A stretch of DNA of 64,000 bases, taken from contig OZ244059.1 in assembly GCA_965215385.1 (NCBI GenBank), positions 1,984,001-2,048,000 of the forward strand, given 5' to 3'. This DNA comes from JAPORY01 sp965215385 (GTDB lineage: Bacteria; Pseudomonadota; Alphaproteobacteria; Rhodobacterales; Rhodobacteraceae). Below the pieces are notes generated by a model that was given only the letters and a program-made list of their open reading frames with translations, ran no database searches and had not been told where the DNA came from. Both the position numbers and the translations under genes were made by a program. Of the stretch, positions 57,311 to 64,000 are shown piece by piece (the first letter of the stretch is position 1; every line of letters starts with the position of its first letter).

Positions 57311-58367
57311 CCCGATTGACGTGACCCATTTTTCGACCACTCTTGAAAGCAGTCTTGCCGTATAGATGTATAGCGGTATTCGACTGCGTCATGAGATCAG
57401 ATCGCTGCGTCACCTGGTCTCCAATAATGTTTTCCATAGTGACATCGGTGTATCGTGTGCCGTCCCCTAGCGGCAAACCGGTGATCGCACGGATGTGCTG
57501 CTCAAACTGATCAACGACACAACCGTTCTGCGTCCAATGTCCGGAATTATGAACGCGGGGTGCGATCTCATTGACGATCAATGTTGCGTCAGCCAAGAAG
57601 AGTTCGACACCGAGAACGCCGACATAATTGAGTTCATTTAGTATTTTTGCTGCCAGTAGCACGGCGTCTGTACTTTGTTTGGCGTTGAGACGCGATGGGA
57701 CGGTCGTTGTTCGAAGGATTCCGTTGACGTGCGTGTTTTCGCCAGGATCGAAGGCAACGACGTCGCCCGTCATAGAGCGCGCAGCAATGACGGAGAATTC
57801 GCACTCAAACTCAATCACGCCCTCAAGGAGGGTCGGTTGTCCCTGCATTTGATCAAAGGCATTTTCACACTTTTGCGGATCGTTGATGCGAATTTGCCCT
57901 TTCCCATCGTAACCTAATCTTCGCGTTTTCAGAATTGCCGGTGTCCCGATTGTGCGCATGGCCGCTGGCATCGTCGAACGGTCGGGGATGTCAGCATAGG
58001 GTGCGGTGTTCAGGTTAAGTGACTGCAGAAAGTTTTTCTCGGTCAGCCGGTCCTGACTTATGCGCAGGGCTTCTCGATTTGGATGAATCGAACAATACGC
58101 TTCAATCGAATCAAGGGCTGACGTGGGAATATTTTCGAATTCGTACGTCACAATATCGACCGTTTTCGCAAATTCCATTAGTGCGGTTGTATCGGCGAAT
58201 GATGCGATTGTGGTTTGGGCAGCAACTTGTCCTGCGGGGTTATCGGGATGGGGATCATAGATGTGCGTCTTATAGCCAAGTCGACTGGCGGCGACCGACA
58301 ACATGCGGCCCAATTGTCCGCCGCCGAGAATGCCAATGGCTGAGCCCGACGATAGCGGGTCAGACAT
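57270..58367 (-). CDS. purK: N5-carboxyaminoimidazole ribonucleotide synthase
   Basis: 365 residues. ATP-grasp enzyme that makes N5-CAIR from AIR, bicarbonate and ATP. The N-terminus has IGILGGGQLGRMLSVAASRLG, then YEFENIP, the ATP-grasp loop LKTRRLGYDGKGQ, EFECEFSVIAAR and NEIAPRVHNSGHWT with the metal ligands. The start overlaps the end of purE by 8 bases, so the two are translated together. Convergent overlap with phnM at the other end. Confidence 0.97.
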   Translation of the reverse strand: MSDPLSSGSAIGILGGGQLGRMLSVAASRLGYKTHIYDPHPDNPAGQVAAQTTIASFADTTALMEFAKTVDIVTYEFENIPTSALDSIEAYCSIHPNREALRISQDRLTEKNFLQSLNLNTAPYADIPDRSTMPAAMRTIGTPAILKTRRLGYDGKGQIRINDPQKCENAFDQMQGQPTLLEGVIEFECEFSVIAARSMTGDVVAFDPGENTHVNGILRTTTVPSRLNAKQSTDAVLLAAKILNELNYVGVLGVELFLADATLIVNEIAPRVHNSGHWTQNGCVVDQFEQHIRAITGLPLGDGTRYTDVTMENIIGDQVTQRSDLMTQSNTAIHLYGKTAFKSGRKMGHVNRVSSRLWHPKHRSP

Positions 58368-58848
58368 CTTTTGGTTGCTCTGTCACAGAGGCCGATAGTG
58401 CCGCACGCCAAGCGATCAGGTTGTCGCGCGCTCCCGGGTCTGAGACGGCAAGGATTGCTGCCGCCATAAGAGCCGAGTTGCTGGCGCCGGCCGAACCGAT
58501 CGCCATCGTTGCCACGGGATAACCCTTTGGCATCTGCACAATTGAATACAAACTGTCGACGCCGCTCAAGTCTCGACTACTAATCGGGACACCGATGACG
58601 GGTAGATGCGTGAGGGAAGCCAACATCCCGGGTAGGTGGGCAGCACCGCCGGCTCCGGCGATAATGACTTTGATACCGCGCTCGCTTGCATTGTGGGCGT
58701 AGTCCCAAAGGCGCGAGGGGGTCCGATGCGCTGAAACGATCTTGCGCTCGTGTGAAATTCGCAATTCGTCTAGGATTTCTGAGGCCTGTTTCATCGCCGG
58801 CCAGTCCGACTCGCTGCCCATTACGAGACCGACTTGTGTGTCAGACAT
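58360..58848 (-). CDS. purE: N5-carboxyaminoimidazole ribonucleotide mutase
   Basis: About 162 residues from the ATG at 58848; a TTG four codons earlier is open but less likely. Class I PurE: VGLVMGSESDWPAMKQASEIL (SDxxxM motif), VSAHRTPSRLWDYA and IAGAGGAAHLPGMLASLTHLPVIGVP, then the conserved GVDSLYSIVQMPKGYPVATMAIG. It converts N5-CAIR to CAIR. The genes run ydcH, purE, purK in order of transcription. Confidence 0.97.
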   Translation of the reverse strand: MSDTQVGLVMGSESDWPAMKQASEILDELRISHERKIVSAHRTPSRLWDYAHNASERGIKVIIAGAGGAAHLPGMLASLTHLPVIGVPISSRDLSGVDSLYSIVQMPKGYPVATMAIGSAGASNSALMAAAILAVSDPGARDNLIAWRAALSASVTEQPKDV

Positions 58849-58898
58849 AGCAAAAACCAAAATTCTGCATCGAACTCAAATCCAAACCCACTCGGAGG

Positions 58899-59123
58899 TT
58901 AGGCAATGATATCCGGGGTTAGTAATTCCTCAATGCGGAAAATTTTGTCTTTTAGCTGCAACTTCCGCTTCTTGAGGCGCTGAATGGTTAATTGATCCGC
59001 GGTATTCTTCTCGTTCAAGGCAGCGATGGCCGCGTCGAGATCCCTATGCTCTTGCCGAAAAACGTCGAGTTCGGCGCGAAGAACATCTTCGGCTTCCATC
59101 TCAAAATCTGTAATCTGGTTCAT
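58899..59123 (-). CDS. ydcH: YdcH-family (DUF465) small coiled-coil protein
   Basis: 74 residues. Consensus DUF465: LDVFRQEHRDLDAAIAALNEKNTADQLTIQRLKKRKLQLKDKIFRIE, predicted to form a helical hairpin. In Alphaproteobacteria such a gene is commonly next to purE, as here. The function is unknown. It begins the transcription unit 50 bases before purE. Confidence 0.88.
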   Translation of the reverse strand: MNQITDFEMEAEDVLRAELDVFRQEHRDLDAAIAALNEKNTADQLTIQRLKKRKLQLKDKIFRIEELLTPDIIA

Positions 59124-59510
59124 TTAATCCAAATTAACTATACACCGACACATATGGGGGTATGATAGCGACAATCCACTTTGGTGCAAGACTCTTGTAA
59201 AATGGCGAAACTTAAAGTTTTTCGTTGCAGGCTATCCCAAGCTTATCATATATGGTATTAGTCAAAGTCAATTCTCGCCGTTGCTGCCATTTTTGGTGTC
59301 TTGCGAGACGGCAATGGTGCGTTGTAACCCATCGCAGATTAGTATTCCTTGCTGCAATTGGGTTCCCAACTCCGTCAATTGGAGCACCTGTGGAATGCTT
59401 AACAAAGACTAGAGTGCAAACAACAATAGATTTATCGGCCTGAAAACGACGGTGGGTAGTTGCAAGTGTCTTCGGGAAATAGGCGGTTGAGAATTTACAC
59501 TTCGTACCAC
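59124..59510. other. Gap between ydcH and DUF1499 remnant
   Basis: About 390 bases. A 112-codon minus-strand frame (59212-59550) overlaps the DUF1499 gene and looks spurious. No other feature was seen. Confidence 0.4.
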
Positions 59511-59891
59511 CTACTGTGGTTTTTTCCGTTCCGATTTTAATTGCTTCCACAAAGTTTCAATCCGCTCTCGATTGGTCCCGATATCATACATGCCAAGGCG
59601 CGCCCCTGACCGTACTTGAATGACTTTCTCGTTACGGCTAAGTTCGAATTCGACATCATCAACGAAACCCAAAAGCGAGCGACATTCCGCGTGAAGATAA
59701 GTGTCAGTCTCGGCAACGATCCGCGTGCGCTCAAGCCGCAGCAAAATTGACTTTAATCTCTTAAAGACTTGATCCGGGTCACCAACAAATCGGAAAGGCG
59801 CAATCCGATTATATGCAGCGGTTCCGGGCTTACTGTTGACACAGTTCCAATACTTACAGGGTGCGAGTTTGTCTCGAATCGTTCTTCCTCC
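59511..59891 (-). pseudogene. DUF1499 protein without a normal start
   Basis: The open frame matches the DUF1499 layout: KLAPCKYWNCVNSKPGT, IAPFRFVGDPDQVFKRLKSILLRLERTRIVAETDTYLHAECRS, LGFVDDVEFELSRNEKVIQVRSGARLGMYDIGTNRERIETLW. The N-terminal signal/membrane segment usual in this family is missing: the frame meets a TAG at 59892-59894. The first standard start is a TTG at 59744, which would omit half of the domain. A strong ribosome-binding-like GGGAGG lies 7 bases ahead of an ATT at 59879. Most likely a 5' frameshift or truncation. The function of DUF1499 is unknown. Confidence 0.65.
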
Positions 59892-60135
59892 CTAAGCATT
59901 GCGTCCTGTCTAGAATCGCAGCTGCTCGCATGAAGACGGATCAACAACTTGCCACAAAGTCTCTCGCAGCAAAATAGGTTTGCTGGTTGCGCCCGTGCGA
60001 ACTCTTCGAACCTACCATGAGAAGCAGTTGATGATCATTGCTGACCGCAACAACGCTCTTTGTTAGCAGAATAGAATACAATCTTACAGGCCTACGTCGA
60101 TTGCGCAATTGGCATCCCCAGTACCACGAAGATTG

Positions 60136-60975
60136 CTAGGTGGGGTCCTTAAAGGGTCGAATATGAGATAATGACGGAACCCGCGTTCGAGCATCGTCAA
60201 CTGCCCCTTCGTCCCATGAAAATATGTAACTGCCAGGCTCAACCCCGGCGTCTAGAACAATCTCACCCCACGGCGAAACCACCATACTATGGCCATGAGT
60301 CGTACGGGATCGGCGGCCGGTCGGTGCGGCATGTAGGCCAGTTTGCGCCGGCGCAAAGACATAACAGCCAGTTTCAATCGCCCGACAACGCAAGATCACC
60401 TCCCAATGAGCCGCGCCCGTCACCGGCGAAAAGGCGGCCGGAATGACAAGAATTTGAGCACCAGCAAGTGCCAACTTGCGGTACAGCAACGGAAACCGAA
60501 GATCGTAACAAATCGACAAGCCAACCAAACCAAAGGCCGTTGGCACCAACACCGCTTGATCACCGGGCCGAAATGTTGCAGATTCCTGATACTGTTCCTC
60601 GGTGTTAATCTGAACATCAAACATGTGAATTTTGTCATAGCGTGAAACGATATTTCCCTCAGGATTAATCAGGAATGATCGGTTTGCAAACCTACCCTTA
60701 GGATCATCGGTCTTGAGCGCAAGCGAGCCTATCAGCAGCCAAACGCTCAGATCATTTGCCAAGCCACAAAGAGATGCGAGCGTTGGGTCATTTGCCTCCG
60801 ACGACAAAACAGTGTTCTGATGCGAGCGACTGGTCGAAACGCAGTTTGTGACTTCCGGTGTAAGGATAAACTCAGCTCCGGCATTCGCCGCGACAGTTAT
60901 ATGTTCACGGGTAACCTCAAGGTTTGCCAGCGGATCATCAGACGAGGACAATTGGATAAGTGCACCTTGCGGCAT
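60136..60975 (-). CDS. Nitrilase-superfamily amidase (Nit2/omega-amidase-like)
   Basis: 279 residues. The triad Glu-Lys-Cys is present: E41 (LTPEVTN), K115 (RYDKIHMFDV) and C156 (GLSICYDLRFP). Further family elements are GAQILVIPAAFSPVTGAAHWEVILRCRAIETGCYVFAPAQ and GHSMVVSPWGEI. The best fit is the alphaproteobacterial Nit1/Nit2-type group, whose members hydrolyse deaminated glutathione or 2-oxoglutaramate. In relatives it is near comF and grxC, which are absent here; the methyltransferase at 61.3 kb is the remaining neighbour. Confidence 0.9.
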   Translation of the reverse strand: MPQGALIQLSSSDDPLANLEVTREHITVAANAGAEFILTPEVTNCVSTSRSHQNTVLSSEANDPTLASLCGLANDLSVWLLIGSLALKTDDPKGRFANRSFLINPEGNIVSRYDKIHMFDVQINTEEQYQESATFRPGDQAVLVPTAFGLVGLSICYDLRFPLLYRKLALAGAQILVIPAAFSPVTGAAHWEVILRCRAIETGCYVFAPAQTGLHAAPTGRRSRTTHGHSMVVSPWGEIVLDAGVEPGSYIFSWDEGAVDDARTRVPSLSHIRPFKDPT

Positions 60976-61307
60976 GGCTAAAGATTCCGACCGCCAATGA
61001 TGCTAGTCAATCGGCTGTTAATAATCCTAACTGCTATTGTAGAGTCAGAGCACTTCATGTCGCAAACCCAAGTTTTTTGAAGGACTGCAAATCGCACATA
61101 CGAAGAGGTTTAATTCCCGGTTCCAATGACCGCGCACAGCAAAAGGAGCGCGGGCGACATTTCTGGATTCGTGGCGACCGAAATTCCCAAACCTACCCCC
61201 GTCAAGTGTCAATCAAGCCAATAAAACTTTAGCGAGTAACCCGCTATAGAGTCAAAATTACCGAAACCGCAACCTAGCCCGCTTCATTTCTCAAATTAAT
61301 CCAGACG
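60976..61307. other. Divergent intergenic region
   Basis: About 330 bases between the divergent amidase and methyltransferase genes. A gene such as comF or grxC that often sits here in relatives is absent. No other feature was recognised. Confidence 0.4.
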
Positions 61308-62126
61308 ATGCAAAACACGAGAAATCTCATTGACCGAGAGGCTTTAGAACGGAGTCGTAAACGGGCGGATGCTTCCAAACTATTCTTGCATGAAACGGCT
61401 TTGTCGGAGATTCAGGCCCGCCTCGAGATCATCAATCGACCGTTCGACGAGGTCACAGTCATTACGCCCTTTCCCACTATATGGACCAAGACTTTCCCGA
61501 CCGCACAAATTCTGCTAGATCGGGATATCTTACCACTGAAACCCGGGTCTAACGATCTTATCGTGCACGCCATGTGCATGCACTGGGCAAATGACCCGGT
61601 CGGACAGCTGGTGCAATGTCGTCGAAGTTTAAAGCCAGACGGCCTGTGCCTCGTGGTCATGCTCGGCGGTGAGACGCTCGCAGAACTTCGGCACGCATTG
61701 AGAAACGCTGAGGCAAATTCAGTCGGACGATTATCGCCGCGTGTGTTGCCGATGAGCCAGATCAAGGATTTAGGAGCATTGCTACAGCGGGCTGGCTTTG
61801 CGCTTCCGGTTGTTGATAGTTTAACTCAGACGGCCGAGTACCAAGATTTTTACCACCTATTGCGGGATCTACGTTGGATGGGGGAAAACAACGCACTGAG
61901 CGATCGGATTCGACAAATTAGTCGCCGAGATCTGTTCTCGCAGGCAGAGGCCATTTATACTGAAAAATTTACAACAGTGTCAGGAAAGCTCAAGGCGACC
62001 TTTGAAATGATGTCGTTGACCGGTTGGGCACCTTCCGAAAACCAGCCAAAACCACTCCGGCCAGGCAGTGCCGCAGCAAGACTGGCCGACGCGCTCGCGA
62101 CTACCGAATCTATTCTCCCGACATGA
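61308..62126 (+). CDS. NDUFAF5/BioC-like SAM-dependent methyltransferase
   Basis: 272 residues. The N-terminus LIDREALERSRKRADASKLFLHETALSEIQARLEIINRPFDEV corresponds to the start of alphaproteobacterial homologues of human NDUFAF5 (a complex I assembly factor with hydroxylase activity on an arginine). The middle has DLIVHAMCMHWANDPVGQLVQCRRSLKPDGLCLVVMLGGETLAELRHAL, the methyltransferase core with post-motif II. The SAM glycine loop is poorly conserved (EVTVITPFPTIWTKTF instead of the usual DLGCG), so SAM binding may be altered. Role inferred from the family. Confidence 0.85.
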   Translation: MQNTRNLIDREALERSRKRADASKLFLHETALSEIQARLEIINRPFDEVTVITPFPTIWTKTFPTAQILLDRDILPLKPGSNDLIVHAMCMHWANDPVGQLVQCRRSLKPDGLCLVVMLGGETLAELRHALRNAEANSVGRLSPRVLPMSQIKDLGALLQRAGFALPVVDSLTQTAEYQDFYHLLRDLRWMGENNALSDRIRQISRRDLFSQAEAIYTEKFTTVSGKLKATFEMMSLTGWAPSENQPKPLRPGSAAARLADALATTESILPT

Positions 62127-62141
62127 AATCGCCATTGACCC

Positions 62142-63254
62142 GTGAGTAAATCTGCTTACGTCAATCAACGCGTGATCAAGTTGGACGCCGAAATGTTTGA
62201 TACCGTGACAAACGCAGTGCGACCTGTGCAAGCCCCCGTGGATCATGTGGAATTGCCGCCGGCGCGCATTGGCATTTTATTGGCCAATCTCGGTACACCG
62301 GATGGGTTTACCTACTGGCCGATGCGACGATATCTCAACGAGTTTCTGTCTGACAAACGAGTCATTGATTACTCATCATGGATCTGGCAGCCGTTGCTAC
62401 AATTGCTGATCTTATCGCGGCGACCCTTCAGCTCCGGCGCAGCTTACAAGTCAATTTGGAATTTTGACGCTGACGAAAGCCCGCTGATGACCATAACTAG
62501 ACAGCAGACCGACAAAATTCGGTCAGAGTTAGCAGCGAAGTTCGGCGATCAAATAATGGTCGAGTTCTGCATGCGATATGGCAATCCTTCGACCCAATCG
62601 AAGCTGCGATCCTTAAGCGCTGCGGGATGTTCTAGGATTTTGTTCTTCCCGCTATACCCGCAATACGCCGGGGCAACAGTGGCCACAGCAAATGATCAGT
62701 TTTTTCGAGCCCTGATGCAAGAAAAGTGGCAAGCAGCTTCCCGCACGGTGCCGCCCTATTTTGATCATCCCGAATATATTGATGCGTTAGCAAAGTCAGT
62801 CGAGCGTACCTATACGGGGTTAGAAGAACGCCCCGATGTTCTGGTCTGTTCCTATCACGGTCTACCCAAACGCTACCTAATGGAAGGCGACCCGTATCAC
62901 TGCCAGTGTCAGAAGACCACGCGACTACTGCGGGAACGACTAGGCTGGAACGACGAAGACATTACCACGACATTTCAGTCTCGTTTCGGGCCAGAAGAAT
63001 GGTTACAGCCCTACACCGTCGACGCCGTAGCGGAACTGGCAAAGGCGGGCAAAAAAAACATTGCCGTCTGCGCCCCAGCGTTCTCTGCCGATTGCATCGA
63101 GACCTTAGAGGAAATAAATGAGGAAATCAAAGAGAGTTTTCTCGTTGCTGGCGGCAAATCATTTACCTATATTCCCTGCCTAAATGATGATGCTGCGCAT
63201 ATCACGGCGCTGGTTTCAATTATCGTTGACAATCTACAGGGGTGGATACAGTGA
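62142..63254 (+). CDS. hemH: Ferrochelatase
   Basis: 370 residues, inserts Fe2+ into protoporphyrin IX, the final step of heme synthesis. Motifs: IGILLANLGTPDGFTYWPMRRYLNEFLSDKRVID, VEFCMRYGNPS, FFPLYPQYAGATVATAND, the metal-site histidine in CSYHGLPKRYL, QSRFGPEEWLQPYT, and CAPAFSADCIETLEEI with the catalytic glutamate. About 40 residues precede the core. GTG start 15 bases after the methyltransferase gene, so probably co-transcribed. It carries CQCQK where other bacterial ferrochelatases have their conserved CHDQ-like stretch. Confidence 0.96.
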   Translation: MSKSAYVNQRVIKLDAEMFDTVTNAVRPVQAPVDHVELPPARIGILLANLGTPDGFTYWPMRRYLNEFLSDKRVIDYSSWIWQPLLQLLILSRRPFSSGAAYKSIWNFDADESPLMTITRQQTDKIRSELAAKFGDQIMVEFCMRYGNPSTQSKLRSLSAAGCSRILFFPLYPQYAGATVATANDQFFRALMQEKWQAASRTVPPYFDHPEYIDALAKSVERTYTGLEERPDVLVCSYHGLPKRYLMEGDPYHCQCQKTTRLLRERLGWNDEDITTTFQSRFGPEEWLQPYTVDAVAELAKAGKKNIAVCAPAFSADCIETLEEINEEIKESFLVAGGKSFTYIPCLNDDAAHITALVSIIVDNLQGWIQ

Positions 63255-63918
63255 TCATCGACCGATGGGAAAATTTTGGGAATTAGATCGAAACGTAATT
63301 CGTGTCCTAACATCTATTTGAAATCGTGGATGCATTCACCACAATCACGGTGAAATTCGGAAATTTCAGACCAGATACACCATTTCTCGCGAAATACGAC
63401 AAGCCGCAAACGAGGTCACCCCGCATCGAAGCGTCAAGATGCACCAGTGAGAATGCCGACTATAGGGTCAAGAAATTTGCGGCTGCCGGCGACTAAGCCG
63501 TTCTCGGAACGGTCTTGGAAGCACCGCAAAGGGTCAGGCTAAACCGAGCACCTGATTTAAGGGGTTGCAACAGATGATGGCGGAATGTAATCAGAAAAAA
63601 TTGGATGGGTCAGTGGTTTATCCATCCAAAGGTGGTGGAAATAAACGCGAATCATGAGAAAACTGACATTTCCGCAAGGCGTAGCGATTACCAGCTCAGC
63701 AAAGTGGAAATGGAATAGACCATCGGCAGGCCCGATACTGACAAGGACAGGTTGCGGGAAGCGTCCTTCTCTTCGCTCAAGGGTAGTGCTCTCGGGTGCA
63801 AAGACTGAGTTCAGACGAACCAACTGGACACGATCAATGCCAACGCCAACCGGCAGTCGTACTTTGCTGTGCAACAAACGGAGCGCGGCTAGCCTTCTGC
63901 AATGTTATATAACGACAA
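63255..63918. other. Gap after hemH
   Basis: About 660 bases. Two overlapping frames on opposite strands (63557-63877 minus, 63654-63926 plus) show no family resemblance and are not called. No tRNA or terminator was recognised. Confidence 0.4.
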
Positions 63919-64000
63919 ATGAATGAAGAATTTACGATCTTCGATTTTGTCACCCATCCAAGGTTCGTTGCCTCTGTTGGCGTTGCGATGATTGGCGGCA
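63919..64000 (+). CDS. Possible start of a gene cut by the window end
   Basis: An open frame from ATG at 63919 reads MNEEFTIFDFVTHPRFVASV and continues GVAMIGG to the window edge without a stop. The composition is protein-like (hydrophobic stretch beginning). Too short to identify. Confidence 0.35.
   Translation, partial: MNEEFTIFDFVTHPRFVASVGVAMIGG

Noticed and set aside
63557..63926. Two opposite frames after hemH (106 and 90 codons) as genes.
   Set aside because: Mutually overlapping, no recognisable family, no ribosome binding sites.

Overview
The window looks like an alphaproteobacterial chromosome segment of moderate GC. The signs are the split F-ATPase locus (atpI-atpB-atpE-atpF'-atpF without atpHAGDC beside it), the ydcH-purE-purK block, the overlapping CoA-pyrophosphatase/CCA-transferase pair, an NDUFAF5-type methyltransferase, and a complete beta-hydroxyaspartate cycle (BHAC) cluster of the kind known from marine Alphaproteobacteria. 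Taxonomy is inferred from gene content only.

Layout. 1-0.9 kb: 3' end of a SNF2 helicase. 1.7-4.3 kb: F0 sector of ATP synthase. 4.8-13.1 kb: smc, cobD/cbiB, a 2-hydroxyacid dehydrogenase coupled to a CsaA-like protein, and proC. 13.3-19.8 kb: a mobile-element graveyard holding a truncated AAA/PD-(D/E)XK gene, an IS1182-like fragment, two DUF4338 remnants (one joined to an IS4-type DDE transposase), a frameshifted beta-helix ORF, a secreted protein with a 12-C tract, and a broken tnpB. 20.3-28.9 kb: argG, two Nudix genes, cca, gyrB, a LysE exporter and pobA. 29-34 kb: two DUF4143 ATPase genes (one with a nonsense codon, one AT-rich with an odd start), an IS110 fragment and a dead universal stress protein gene. 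34.1-40.9 kb: bhcR, then bhcABCD, then a GAPDH-like protein with an N-terminal helix-turn-helix-like extension. 41.5-42.4 kb: decayed IS110 transposase. 43.4-46.4 kb: iorAB-type molybdenum hydroxylase with a probable xdhC remnant. 46.4-49.6 kb: a Fic protein and unrecognised small ORFs. 49.8-52.0 kb: CIRCE-controlled groESL with terminator. 52.1-56.1 kb: Nudix gene, a striking 23-bp/92-bp repeat array, a third DUF4143 ATPase and a full-length AAA/PD-(D/E)XK protein. 56.1-63.3 kb: orphan phnM, purK-purE-ydcH, a DUF1499 remnant, a nitrilase-family amidase, the methyltransferase and hemH.

How the genes work together. BhcR probably senses glyoxylate and controls bhcABCD, which turns two glyoxylate into oxaloacetate through aspartate/glycine transamination, aldol condensation, dehydration and imine reduction. 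This suggests growth on glycolate or glyoxylate, for example algal exudates. pobA and the molybdenum hydroxylase point to use of aromatic compounds. The rest is housekeeping: energy, chromosome structure, nucleotide, amino acid, heme and cobalamin synthesis, and protein folding.

The islands between these blocks are full of frameshifts, stops and IS fragments, so the genome seems to be undergoing, or recovering from, IS expansion and gene decay. The least explained structures are the 23-bp repeat array before the DUF4143 gene, the poly-C tract in a signal peptide, a 28-bp direct repeat around that gene, and the HTH-GAPDH fusion beside the BHAC cluster.
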